Below, one piece after another: positions 51,335-59,818 of a DNA stretch of 64,000 bases. Below the pieces are notes generated by a model. That model was given only the letters and a program-made list of their open reading frames with translations. It was not told the DNA's origin and searched no databases. The DNA comes from VAZQ01 sp963753575 (GTDB lineage Bacteria > Pseudomonadota > Alphaproteobacteria > Rhizobiales > Xanthobacteraceae): the NCBI GenBank assembly GCA_963753575.1, contig CAVWCR010000003.1, positions 2,356,001-2,420,000 on the forward strand. The letters are read 5' to 3'. A program made the translations under genes and the position numbers. Numbering within the stretch: the stretch's first letter is position 1; each line of letters opens with the position of its first letter.

Positions 51335-52267
51335 ATGAAGAAGCTCGTTCTCGAAACCACTTCGCCTTTCCAAGGATTGCCCGAGCTTGTGGCCTACGAC
51401 GAAGGCTTGTTTATGCGCGAAGGTCTTGAGGTCGAATGGGCCGACCGCGATGAAGCCGGCGTCAAGACCGCCGACACCTCGCTCACCGACGTTAAGGGCG
51501 CTGATCCTTTCGGCAGCCACGGCAAACTGCTCGAACAGGGCAAGGCCGACATGTACAACGCCTGCGAATGGGGCAACTACTGCCGCGCCGACGCGACCGG
51601 CGTCGGCAGCCGTCAGGTCGGGCGGCGCGCGATCGTGACTTATGCGGCGATCGTGGTGCGCCCGGATTCGCCGGTCTACACCCCGCAACAGCTTGCCGGC
51701 CGCACGGTCGGCGTGCCGTTCTATGCCGGCACGCACTATCTCGCGCTGCATCTTCTGGAAGGTTTCCTGCCACGCGACCAGATCAACGTCTGCCGGGCGC
51801 CGAACGGCTCGCGCAACCGTTTCAACCTGATGATGACGGGCGAGCTCGAGGCGACGACACTCACCGAGCCCTACATCACGCTCGCCGAGAAGAAAGGCTG
51901 CCGTACCATCTGCTCGGCCTTCTTCCATGGCACCGAGGTCGCCTCCGACCGCGTCGACGCGGAAACCTATGCGGCCTTCAACCGGGCGGTACGCGAGGCG
52001 GTTCGCCGCATCAATGCCAACAAGAGCGCCTATCTGCGCTACTTCATCGATTATCACAAAGCCAAGGATCCTGAGATCGGCGCGCTCAAGCCCGAAGACA
52101 TCCGCCCGGGCCGCATCGTGGTGGTCGATCCGGCGCCGATACCGGCCGACGAGCTCAAGCGCACGTACGAGTGGGTGAAGAGCTGGGGCATGCTGGAGGA
52201 GACCACGTCCCCGCTCCAGCTTGTCAACATGGACGTCCAGAATCGCGCACACGCGGCCGCGCAATAG
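51335..52267 (+). CDS. NMT1/SsuA-like substrate-binding domain protein without signal peptide
   Basis: 310 residues. It has the type II periplasmic-binding fold of nitrate/sulfonate receptors: TTSPFQGLPELVAYDEGLFM, REGLEVEWADRDEAG, YTPQQLAGRTVGVPFYAGTH and LMMTGELEATTLTEPYITLA. The protein begins KKLVLETTSPFQG with no signal peptide, so it appears cytoplasmic. Cysteine-containing motifs YNACEWGNYCRAD and VCRAPNGSRNRF are conserved in similar proteins I recall. It could be an enzyme or intracellular receptor instead of a transporter part. ATG follows AAGGAAG. A Bug receptor gene follows after 85 bases. Confidence 0.75.
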   Translation: MKKLVLETTSPFQGLPELVAYDEGLFMREGLEVEWADRDEAGVKTADTSLTDVKGADPFGSHGKLLEQGKADMYNACEWGNYCRADATGVGSRQVGRRAIVTYAAIVVRPDSPVYTPQQLAGRTVGVPFYAGTHYLALHLLEGFLPRDQINVCRAPNGSRNRFNLMMTGELEATTLTEPYITLAEKKGCRTICSAFFHGTEVASDRVDAETYAAFNRAVREAVRRINANKSAYLRYFIDYHKAKDPEIGALKPEDIRPGRIVVVDPAPIPADELKRTYEWVKSWGMLEETTSPLQLVNMDVQNRAHAAAQ

Positions 52268-52352
52268 GCTTCTTCGGACTTGGCACGGCACTTGCGTGCG
52301 AAGGTGTGTCGAACAGGTTCCCGTGCTCGCGCCGGAAACGAGGATTGCCACC

Positions 52353-53378
52353 ATGCGCACTCTTTTGTTGAGCGTCTCAAGTGCGTTGGCGTGCGCAGCC
52401 GCACTGGCGCCGCCTGCACATGCAGACCAGGTTGCAGACTTCTACAAGGACCGCACAGTCACGCTCATCGCCGGCTACTCCTCCGGCGGCGGCTTTGATC
52501 TCTACGCGCGCGTGGTCGCGAGCCATCTCGGCAGACATATTCCGGGACAGCCAAGGATCATCGTCCAGAACATGCCCGGCGCCGGAAGCATGCGGGCCGC
52601 GAACCATCTCTATAACGTTGCGTCCAAGGACGGCAGCGTGATCGCGCTGACGCGATCGCCCGTCATACAGCCGCTGGTCGGATCAAGCGGCGCAGCCTTC
52701 GACGCGACGAAGTTTACGTGGCTGGGAAGCGGCGCCAGCGACCTCACGGTGTGCGCGCTGCTCGGCAATCCCAAGGTCAACACCATGGCGGATGCGGCGC
52801 AAACGCAATTCACGCTGGGCGGCCTGGGACCGGGCTCCGACGAGGACATGTATGCCAAGATCCTGCGAAAGCTCTTCGGCCTCAAGATTCATCTCGTGTC
52901 GGGTTACCCGGGTGGAGCCGAGATGATTCTTGCGGTTGAGCGCGGCGAACTGGACGGCCGCTGCGGCTGGGCCTATTCAAGCATCAAGATCTCGAAACCG
53001 GATTGGATCGCACAGAAGAAGATCAGAATCCTGAACGTGCTCGCTGCCCAGCGCTCACCCGAGTTGCCTGACGTGCCCGCCATCATGGAGTTTGCCACCA
53101 GCGAGCGACAGAAGCAGATTCTCGGTTTCGTTCTCAATGCGCAGACCCTGGGACGCCCGTTTGCGGCGCCGCCCGGCGTTCCGGCTGATCGCGCGGCTGC
53201 CTTGCGCAAGGCTTTCGACAATTCGATGGCTGACCCGGCGCTATTGGCCGAGATGAAGGCGAAGAAGCTCGACGTCGCCCCGGTTGGCTGGCGGAGCATC
53301 GAAGCGCTGCTCGGCAACCTCTATTCCACACCAAAGGCGGTCGTCACGGAGACCCGGGCGATCATCGCGGGCGACTAG
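52353..53378 (+). CDS. Bug/TctC-like solute-binding protein (DFYxGKxI subtype)
   Basis: 341 residues from ATG 52353, with GAGG upstream. Signal peptide LLLSVSSALACAAALAPPAH. The mature part begins QVADFYKDRTVTLIAGYSSG, then GRHIPGQPRIIVQNMPGAGS and VSGYPGGAEMILAVERGELD. Same subtype as 44019 and 57583. No permease is adjacent. Probably co-transcribed with the NMT1-like gene. Confidence 0.88.
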   Translation: MRTLLLSVSSALACAAALAPPAHADQVADFYKDRTVTLIAGYSSGGGFDLYARVVASHLGRHIPGQPRIIVQNMPGAGSMRAANHLYNVASKDGSVIALTRSPVIQPLVGSSGAAFDATKFTWLGSGASDLTVCALLGNPKVNTMADAAQTQFTLGGLGPGSDEDMYAKILRKLFGLKIHLVSGYPGGAEMILAVERGELDGRCGWAYSSIKISKPDWIAQKKIRILNVLAAQRSPELPDVPAIMEFATSERQKQILGFVLNAQTLGRPFAAPPGVPADRAAALRKAFDNSMADPALLAEMKAKKLDVAPVGWRSIEALLGNLYSTPKAVVTETRAIIAGD

Positions 53379-53806
53379 GGAATAATCCCAAATGGTTGTA
53401 GACTTTTCGGATGGGATCATGCCACCAGACAAGAGCTCAGAGCGAAATCGCAATTTAACCTAAAGCGACTTCGTTCTAGCCCCGGCCCAAACGGCAGGCC
53501 ACGGGCCGCTCTCGCGGCCCGCGTAGCCCGCATCGATTACCGGATTTACGCTGCGCCGGCATGGCTCGAAGGACGGCTCCGAAGGCGCCCCAATCCGTCG
53601 CCCCGAAAGCCCCCCCTGGGAGACCATGCCAACGGCTGACATCGAGGGACGGCCGGGCGGCCGAGGCGGCCCGGCGTAAACGATTCATATTTCTGTCGCT
53701 TTCATGGCGACCGCACAGCTCGCAGCCGCGCCACCCCAAATGTGCCTCAAATTGAATCTTCCAAAATCAACCGACGCACCCTACATTGCGGGGGTCGTTA
53801 ACAACC
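53379..53806. other. Intergenic region before the rreB-like gene
   Basis: About 428 bases without a credible protein gene. The promoter and 5' leader of the following small gene should lie in its last 100 bases (for example TTGAAT at 53752-53757), but no -10 at normal spacing is convincing. Confidence 0.35.
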
Positions 53807-53807
53807 G

Positions 53808-53822
53808 AAAGGAGGTGATCCA
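53808..53822 (+). promoter_or_regulatory. Extended Shine-Dalgarno sequence (about 16 bases complementary to the 16S rRNA 3' end)
   Basis: AAAGGAGGTGATCCA (with the G of the start codon as a sixteenth base) is the exact complement of the 3' end of 16S rRNA (TGGATCACCTCCTTT). Ordinary sites use 4-7 bases. It ends directly at the GTG start codon at 53823, with normal spacing measured from GGAGG. Confidence 0.85.
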
Positions 53823-53900
53823 GTGTCTCATTGTCTTTCGCCGCGGTCGCCGGCATCCGTGAACTGGATCCTCGCCTCTCACGAGGTTCGCGTCGCCTAG
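53823..53900 (+). CDS. Small 25-residue peptide gene, rreB-like
   Basis: GTG start, 25 codons, stop TAG at 53898-53900; the peptide reads MSHCLSPRSPAS then VNWILASHEVRVA. It follows an extended Shine-Dalgarno sequence and is followed 40 bases later by a strong terminator, giving a self-contained transcription unit of roughly 160-200 bases. From memory, a small mRNA named rreB in Bradyrhizobiaceae has the same features: a 17-base Shine-Dalgarno, a GTG start and binding to 30S subunits. That peptide was described as 14 residues, so this may be a homologue or an analogue. The product, if made, has no recognisable domain. The transcript itself may be the functional part. Confidence 0.65.
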   Translation: MSHCLSPRSPASVNWILASHEVRVA

Positions 53901-53940
53901 TGTGACGGCACGGCGTCAGCCGGACCACGGTCTGACAATG

Positions 53941-53969
53941 GAAGGGCCGCCTCGAAAGGGCGGCCCTTC
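53941..53969 (+). terminator. Rho-independent terminator of the rreB-like gene
   Basis: A perfect 11-bp stem GAAGGGCCGCC/GGCGGCCCTTC with loop TCGAAAG, followed by TTCATTT. Correct orientation, 40 bases after the stop codon. Confidence 0.8.
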
Positions 53970-54016
53970 TTCATTTGGCTGCTCCCATGCGGCGGGACCG
54001 CGCGCGGCCGGCGAGG

Positions 54017-54048
54017 CCGCTACGCCGGATCCCCGCTACACCGGATCC
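54017..54048. repeat. Tandem duplication of a 16-base unit across a stop codon
   Basis: CCGCTACGCCGGATCC (54017-54032) is followed by CCGCTACACCGGATCC (54033-54048). The second unit contains the final codons and stop of the ModA-like gene on the minus strand; the first lies just beyond it. Confidence 0.75.
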
Positions 54049-54791
54049 ATGCCCTTCTTCTTGATGATCGCGGCTGCCGCCTCCGAACGCAGGAACGCCA
54101 CGAAGGCTTTCGCCGCCTCCCGCTGCTTTGACGCCGGCAGCACGGAAACACCGTAGACGATCGTGCGCTGCAGCTCGGCAGGAAGCGGTCCGACGATATC
54201 GATGCCGGCAACCGGCAGCAATTCGCTCAGCTGATGCACGCCGATCTCGGCGTCGCCGCGCGCGACCACAGCGCCTACCGGCTCGCCCCGCTTCGGCGCA
54301 ACGAGCTTGGCCTTGACCTGATCGGCGACCCCTAAGCGCTCGAGTACGCGCACGAAGAAGAGACCGCTCGCCCCGCTGCTATAGGACACGGTCTTGGCTG
54401 CAAGCAGCGCGGCCTTGAACTTCTCCGTCGTGCTCACGTCCGGCTTGGGCGCGCCGGCCCGCACCGCGATGCTGGCGCCGGAATGCGCGAAATCCACGCG
54501 CGTGCCGGCGACGAGCTTGCCTTCCTTGAGAAGCGGGTCGGAGAACTCGTCCGGCCCAATGAACAGATCGCCGGCGACGCCCGACTTCACCTTTTCCCGT
54601 ACCGTCGGCCCGCTGCCATACGTGATGGTGACCTTGTGGCCGCTCGCGCGCTCGAACAGCGGCACGATCTCGTGCAGCGCCTCCTTGGCTGCGTTTGTGC
54701 TGAACACGACAATGTCGGCCGCCTGCGCGGCTCCCGCCCCCATGACCATGCTCAGCGCGACCACCGCGGCCGTGAGACTCGAAAACCCCAT
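54036..54791 (-). CDS. ModA-like extracellular solute-binding protein
   Basis: 251 residues from ATG 54791, with GGGAGGACG upstream; the frame is open far further, but without a site. Signal peptide TAAVVALSMVMGAGAAQA, then ADIVVFSTNAAKEALHEIVP, FERASGHKVTITYGSGPTVR, GDLFIGPDEFSDPLLKEGK and the C-terminal AKAFVAFLRSEAAAAIIKKK. Related to the protein at 47932 by fold. The missing ABC permease and ATPase leave its system unknown. Confidence 0.88.
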   Translation of the reverse strand: MGFSSLTAAVVALSMVMGAGAAQAADIVVFSTNAAKEALHEIVPLFERASGHKVTITYGSGPTVREKVKSGVAGDLFIGPDEFSDPLLKEGKLVAGTRVDFAHSGASIAVRAGAPKPDVSTTEKFKAALLAAKTVSYSSGASGLFFVRVLERLGVADQVKAKLVAPKRGEPVGAVVARGDAEIGVHQLSELLPVAGIDIVGPLPAELQRTIVYGVSVLPASKQREAAKAFVAFLRSEAAAAIIKKKGMDPV

Positions 54792-54916
54792 AACGTCCTC
54801 CCTTGCGTGCACATGCGCCATGCGAAGCGCTGCCTCTGGCTTCTTATCGATGCAGGGCCCAGCATACCAGCGGCCGCCCGGCGCCGCGATATGGTTGCGC
54901 CGTTCCGTGAGCCGAT

Positions 54917-55504
54917 CTATCCGCCCGCGAGCCAGGCCTCGTAGCGGGCGTAAAGATCGCCGGTAGGCGCCGACCCGTCGTGGTGCACCGGCTCGGCGAG
55001 CGGCCGGCCGGCGGCGGCCAGCCGCAGCGCCATGTAGCGATAGGGCTCGGGATAGTTGGCGGCGGAAGCGGATTTGAAGATGCCCGCGAACGCGCCGGAG
55101 GGCTCGACCGGATCGAGCCGGTCCTGCTCGTAGATCGCGGCCCGCTCCAGGATGCGCCACTGTCCTTGCCGCCGCTCCAGCCGGTCGAGGAAGCGCGCGC
55201 GCGAGGTCATGTCGACCGCAAGTCCCTCGATCGTCTGGCGCACCAGGATCACGATATTGGTCTCAGCCAGCGTCCGTTCACCCGCAATACGCACCAATGA
55301 GGGTGAGATCAGGTGTTTCGACGGACCGCCGCGCTTGCAATGCTCGACGAACTCGCGAAACGGGCCGCGGAACCATGACACCGCAATCTCGCCCTCGGGA
55401 TGAAAGGTTGCGAGCAGCTCCGGCCAGCGGCGCTGGTCGCGATAAAGGCCCCAGGCCTGGATCAGCTCGGCGCAGGCGTATTTGTCTTCCAAACTCATGG
55501 ACAT
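54917..55504 (-). CDS. SnoaL-like/NTF2 superfamily protein
   Basis: 195 residues. The N-terminal half shows the SnoaL_4 pattern DKYACAELIQAWGLYRDQRR, WPELLATFHPEGEIAVSW, followed by FREFVEHCKRG, then the beta-rich SRARFLDRLERRQGQWRILE. The fold is a cone-shaped pocket used by isomerases, dehydratases and binding proteins; the substrate is unknown. The C-terminal extension ending APTGDLYARYEAWLAGG is common in these homologues. It is flanked by solute receptor genes on the same strand and may serve the same catabolic path. Confidence 0.75.
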   Translation of the reverse strand: MSMSLEDKYACAELIQAWGLYRDQRRWPELLATFHPEGEIAVSWFRGPFREFVEHCKRGGPSKHLISPSLVRIAGERTLAETNIVILVRQTIEGLAVDMTSRARFLDRLERRQGQWRILERAAIYEQDRLDPVEPSGAFAGIFKSASAANYPEPYRYMALRLAAAGRPLAEPVHHDGSAPTGDLYARYEAWLAGG

Positions 55505-55541
55505 CCGATCTCTCGATCAAGGGAAGGAGGTCGTGAGCGAA

Positions 55542-56513
55542 CTACTCCGGCTTGATGCCGGCCTTCTCCACGATCTCGGCGAACAGCCGTTTGTCTTCGG
55601 CCAGCCGCTTGCCGAGCGCCTCACCGACCAAAAAGTCCTCGTCGTTGCCGAGTTCGATCAGCCGCCGGACCGTGGCGGGATCTTTCATTGCGGGAAGCAG
55701 CGTCGCGATTGCCTTGTCCACGATGGCTTGCGGCGTACCAGCCGGCGCAAACAGCCCGAGCCAACCAACCATCTCGACACCAGCGACGCCGGCCTCGGCC
55801 GCCGTCGGCAATTGCGGAAGCTGAGCACTGCGCCGCGGACGCAGCACCGCGAGCACGCGCAGCTTGCCGGAGCGGATATTGTTCAGCGTGTTGCCGATCG
55901 AATCGAACATGACGTGGACGTGACCGGCCATAAGATCAGTCATGCCGGCAAAGCCACCGCGATAAGGAACGTGCACGAGCTTTACGCCCGTACGCGCCAT
56001 GAACAGTTCGCCCGCCATATGCTGGGTCGTGCCGTGCCCCGACGAGGCGAACGACAGCCGGCCGGGCTCCTGGCGCGCCTGTCGAACCAGGTCAGCAAGC
56101 GTATAGATCGGCAACCCGGGATTGACCACGACAACGAGGCCGCTGGAATTGACCGCCCAGATCGGCGCGAAATCCTTGATCGAGTCGTAGGGCATCACGC
56201 GCGTCAGCGCGGGCGCTGAAGCGAGCGGCGAGGAGGAGGTGAACAGCAGCGTGTAGCCGTCCGGCTCTGCCTTCGCGACCGCGCTGGCCCCGATCATGCC
56301 GCCACCACCGCCGCGATTCTCCACCACGACCGACTGGCCCCATGCTTTCTCCAATCGGTCGGCGACCAGGCGTGCGATGGAATCGGCGGGCGCCCCGGCC
56401 GGAAACGGGGCAATGATTTTGATCGTTCGGTTTGGATACGTGCCCTGAGCAAAGGCCGGCAGGCCCGCAGAGAGAACACTCGCTACGAGCGCGGCAATCA
56501 GACGAAGCATCAT
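55542..56513 (-). CDS. Bug/TctC family solute-binding protein
   Basis: 323 residues from ATG 56513 (a second ATG follows directly). Signal peptide LIAALVASVLSAGLPAFAQ, then GTYPNRTIKIIAPFPAGAPA, VVVENRGGGGGMIGASAVAK and VKLVHVPYRGGFAGMTDLMA. Typical Bug signatures. It starts 7 bases after the stop of another Bug gene (56521-57513), so two paralogous receptors are co-transcribed. It is followed by the SnoaL-like gene. Confidence 0.93.
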   Translation of the reverse strand: MMLRLIAALVASVLSAGLPAFAQGTYPNRTIKIIAPFPAGAPADSIARLVADRLEKAWGQSVVVENRGGGGGMIGASAVAKAEPDGYTLLFTSSSPLASAPALTRVMPYDSIKDFAPIWAVNSSGLVVVVNPGLPIYTLADLVRQARQEPGRLSFASSGHGTTQHMAGELFMARTGVKLVHVPYRGGFAGMTDLMAGHVHVMFDSIGNTLNNIRSGKLRVLAVLRPRRSAQLPQLPTAAEAGVAGVEMVGWLGLFAPAGTPQAIVDKAIATLLPAMKDPATVRRLIELGNDEDFLVGEALGKRLAEDKRLFAEIVEKAGIKPE

Positions 56514-56520
56514 CGCAGGC

Positions 56521-57513
56521 TCACTGGGTCTTGATGCCGGCCTTTTGGACGAGCTCACGCACCGCCGGAATCTCGGCCTTGATCCGGGCTGCAAGCTGTT
56601 CCGGTGAGCTGGCCACGACGTCAAACCCGGCCCTGCGTGCCTGCTCGCGCGTTTCAGGACGCTGGAAGGCGGCCCGGCTCTCCTTAACGAGCCGCGCAAG
56701 AATATCGGGTGGCACGCCCGCGGGCGCCAGCAGGGCATTGAACGTGTCGGAGACGAAGCCCGGGTAGCCCGCTTCGATCATGGTAGGCACGTCGGGCAAC
56801 GAGAACCAGCGCTTCGCGCTGGTGACCGCCAGCGCGCGGACCTGTCCGCTCTTGATCAGCGGCTCGGCCGCAGCAAGCGCAACGGAGCCAAGCTGCACCG
56901 TCCCGGCGAGCACCGCCTGTGCCGCCGGGCCGGCACCGCGAAACGGCACGTGCACCATCTGGATGCCGGCGCGCAGCTTGAGCAGTTCGGCGGTGAGGTG
57001 CGACTTGGTACCGGCGCCGGGGCTTGAATAGTTGAACTTGTTCGGATCGGCTTTTGCCTGAGCAACCAGGTCGGCAATAGTCTTGATGCCGGAATTTGGG
57101 CGCACGACCAGCACGTTCGGCGCGTTCACCAGTTCCGAGATCGGCGCGAAGTCCTTGATTGGATCGTAGGGTAAATTCTTGAACAGCGCGGGATTGACAG
57201 CGATCGCGGTCGAGGTGACGAGCAGCGTATAGCCGTCGGGCGCCGCGCGTGCCGCCTGCCCCATGCCGATATTGCCCGCAGCGCCACCGCGGTTATCGAC
57301 AACAATCTGCTGGCCGAGCGGCCGCGCCAACGCGGCCGACAGAATGCGCGCAATGATATCGGTCGGCCCGCCCGGCGCGAACGGCACAATCAGCGTGATG
57401 GGCCGCTCCGGATACGCGGCCCAGGCCCCGGGGGCGACGAGGCAAGCCAGAGCCCCCATACAGGCGGCGACCCATCCAATGCGTCGGATATCGCCCCGTG
57501 CAAGTCCAATCAT
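56521..57513 (-). CDS. Bug/TctC family solute-binding protein
   Basis: 330 residues from ATG 57513, with GGAGGGAGG upstream; eight codons before it are open but unlikely. Signal peptide VAACMGALACLVAPGAWAA, then YPERPITLIVPFAPGGPTDI, IVVDNRGGAAGNIGMGQAAR and IQMVHVPFRGAGPAAQAVLA. It has a tandem partner directly downstream, and a third, more distant Bug-like gene upstream at 57583. Confidence 0.93.
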   Translation of the reverse strand: MIGLARGDIRRIGWVAACMGALACLVAPGAWAAYPERPITLIVPFAPGGPTDIIARILSAALARPLGQQIVVDNRGGAAGNIGMGQAARAAPDGYTLLVTSTAIAVNPALFKNLPYDPIKDFAPISELVNAPNVLVVRPNSGIKTIADLVAQAKADPNKFNYSSPGAGTKSHLTAELLKLRAGIQMVHVPFRGAGPAAQAVLAGTVQLGSVALAAAEPLIKSGQVRALAVTSAKRWFSLPDVPTMIEAGYPGFVSDTFNALLAPAGVPPDILARLVKESRAAFQRPETREQARRAGFDVVASSPEQLAARIKAEIPAVRELVQKAGIKTQ

Positions 57514-57582
57514 ACCGTCCTCCCTCCGTGCCCGCACTAGTCTAACTTCTTTTTAGTCTAACTTCTTTCACCAGCGCGGGCG

Positions 57583-58608
57583 CTATTTTCCTTCGATCAG
57601 CGCGGCAGCGCGCTTGCGCACGTCGGCCGGCGCATCGATGGTCTCTTCCGCGATCTTCTGCGCCTCCTCGCCGGTCATCGCGCTGATATCAGTCTTCGAT
57701 TGCTTTGCCTCGGCCAGAAACTCGGGATCTTTCATGGTCGCGTCGAAAGCGTGGCGCAATGCTTCCACGCGATCACGCGGTACGTCGGCATTGGTGACGA
57801 ACGGACGCGAGATCGCGGTATCAGCCGATATGAATTGCAGCAGCTTACGGTCGGCATCGTTCTTGGCGAGGTCCTGCATGGTCGGAATATCGGCCAGTTC
57901 CGGATTCCGCTTGAGGGCGATCTGCACCAGGATGATGATCTTCTTTTCGGCAAGCCACTTCGGCCTGGTCGATTTCCACGAGGCCCAGGAGTTCGAGCCG
58001 CGGCCGCCGACCTCGCCGCGCTCCATGGCGAGATTGACGTCATTGCCGCCCGGATAGCCGGTGACGATCTTGAACTTGGTGCCGACCAGGCGGTTGAGCG
58101 CGTGCGGATAGAGAAAGGAGCCGCTGGCGGTGCCGGTTGCGCCCACCACGAGCTCGCGCTGCATCACATCCTGGATGGTTTTGATGCCGGTCGTGTACCA
58201 GGAATTGATGACGTTGGGCGTATCGGTGGTGTTGCCGATCCAGTGGAACTTGCGCACGTCAAACTTGACGCCGCGGGCGCCGGTCGCCTGGTATACGGCC
58301 AGGTTCTGTGAGAGCGCCACGATCTGCGTGCCGTCGCGGGGCGCCACATTGGCAAGCCAGTTGGCGACCAGCATCTGGCCGGCGCCCGGCATATTGGCGG
58401 CGACCACGTTCGGATTGCCCGGGATATGCTTTCCGATGTGGCGGCCGACCATGCGCATGCGCCGGTCGTAGTCGCCGCCGGGTGAGGTTCCGACCGTCAT
58501 GGTGATGGTCTTGCCGCGGTAGAAATCGGCCACCGTCTGGGCAGCAGCCGGCGCCGCCGGCGCGGTCAGCGTTAACGCTGTGAACAATGTGAAAACCATC
58601 CGCGCCAT
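57583..58608 (-). CDS. Bug/TctC-like solute-binding protein (DFYxGKxI subtype)
   Basis: 341 residues from ATG 58608, with GGAGGACG upstream; a long open extension upstream has no site. Signal peptide MVFTLFTALTLTAPAAPAAA. The mature part begins QTVADFYRGKTITMTVGTSP, GGDYDRRMRMVGRHIGKHIP and IVTGYPGGNDVNLAMERGEV. First gene of the apparent minus-strand run of three Bug receptors and the SnoaL-like gene. Confidence 0.9.
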   Translation of the reverse strand: MARMVFTLFTALTLTAPAAPAAAQTVADFYRGKTITMTVGTSPGGDYDRRMRMVGRHIGKHIPGNPNVVAANMPGAGQMLVANWLANVAPRDGTQIVALSQNLAVYQATGARGVKFDVRKFHWIGNTTDTPNVINSWYTTGIKTIQDVMQRELVVGATGTASGSFLYPHALNRLVGTKFKIVTGYPGGNDVNLAMERGEVGGRGSNSWASWKSTRPKWLAEKKIIILVQIALKRNPELADIPTMQDLAKNDADRKLLQFISADTAISRPFVTNADVPRDRVEALRHAFDATMKDPEFLAEAKQSKTDISAMTGEEAQKIAEETIDAPADVRKRAAALIEGK

Positions 58609-58852
58609 CTCGTCCTCCGGAATGCCTTGGGCGACGCGTCCACGATAAAGCTCATCGGGGTGGACACAAGGCCCAGCAACGCCGCACGCCGTCTGATCGG
58701 GGCGCAGTGGATGAGCTGTGGGCCGCCCCTCGCCAGCTATGGGGACATCCCTGTGAAGAATGCGTTGACCCGACCAGGACAAGACTTGGACAATCTGTGC
58801 GATCGGGCGGCCGGCCCTGTGTATAAAGAACAGCGAATTGCGGGGATATTCG

Positions 58853-59809
58853 ATGCAGCCCGAACTAACGCAGGCGACGACGGTCGCGCGGCTTGCGGCC
58901 GACGAGGTCACGGCCCGCCGGATCATCGACCTCGCGGCGGAAAGCTTCGACCCACTGGCGGCGGTCGCGGGCGCAAGCGAAGAGGGGCCGGGCCGCTGGA
59001 GCGTCGCCATCCATTTTCGCGAAGCGCCGAACGAGATCGCCGTGCGCGCTTTGGTCGCGCTCGCGGCCGGACCGGAGGCCGCCCATGCCGTCACATTCGA
59101 GACGACCTCGCCTCAGGATTGGGTCAAGGCCGGCCTTGAGGGTTTACGGCCGGTCGAGGCCGGCCGCTTCGTCGTCCACACTGCTCATCATCGCGCGCAT
59201 GTGGCGCGCAACCGCATCGCGATCGAGATCGAGGCATCGCTCGCCTTCGGCACCGGCCACCATGGCACGACCCGCGGCTGCCTGCTGGCGCTCGACCGGA
59301 TCGTGAAGCCACTGGGGAGAAGGCGCCGCCGCTCGCATGCCCGCGGCTCGCCGCGCGCGAAAACCATTCTCGACATCGGAACCGGCACCGGCGTGCTGGC
59401 GATCGCGGCGGCACGAGCGTTGCGTCGCCGGGTGATGGCGAGCGACATCGATCCGATCGCGGTCCGGGTCGCGCGCGCCAACGTACGTCTCAATGGCGCG
59501 GCAGGCTTCGTCGCGATCGCGCGCGCCGATGGGCTTGCGGCACGGCGCCTGCATGGCCTCTACGACATCGTCTTTGCGAACATCCTGCTTGGCCCGCTGC
59601 AGCGCCTGGCGACGCCGGTCGCGCGTAACGTTGCCCCCGGTGGGCAGATCGTGCTGTCAGGCCTGTTGCGGTCGCAGACGGTTGCCGCCTTCGTGCCCTA
59701 TCTGATCCGCGGCCTGACGCTCAAGCAGCGCATCCCGCTCGAGGGCTGGATGACGCTGGTGCTGGAGCGTCGTCGACGAGGCGTTGCCGGGCGCCGATCC
59801 ACTCAATAG
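58853..59809 (+). CDS. prmA: Ribosomal protein L11 methyltransferase PrmA
   Basis: 318 residues from ATG 58853. It trimethylates lysines and the N-terminus of ribosomal protein L11. The C-terminal catalytic domain has the PrmA block SLAFGTGHHGTTRGCLLALD, motif I ILDIGTGTGVLAIAAARALR, then VMASDIDPIAVRVARANVRL and DIVFANILLGPLQRL. An Arg-rich stretch (GRRRRRSHARGSPRAK) before motif I is a lineage-specific loop. It ends 9 bases before the aminopeptidase gene, so the two are probably an operon. Confidence 0.92.
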   Translation: MQPELTQATTVARLAADEVTARRIIDLAAESFDPLAAVAGASEEGPGRWSVAIHFREAPNEIAVRALVALAAGPEAAHAVTFETTSPQDWVKAGLEGLRPVEAGRFVVHTAHHRAHVARNRIAIEIEASLAFGTGHHGTTRGCLLALDRIVKPLGRRRRRSHARGSPRAKTILDIGTGTGVLAIAAARALRRRVMASDIDPIAVRVARANVRLNGAAGFVAIARADGLAARRLHGLYDIVFANILLGPLQRLATPVARNVAPGGQIVLSGLLRSQTVAAFVPYLIRGLTLKQRIPLEGWMTLVLERRRRGVAGRRSTQ

Positions 59810-59818
59810 ATTGCATTC

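Noticed and set aside
53808..53823. Possible fragment of a 16S rRNA gene on the opposite strand
   Set aside because: The match to the 16S 3' end stops abruptly after 16 bases on both sides; placement before a GTG and a short open frame fits an extended Shine-Dalgarno sequence better.
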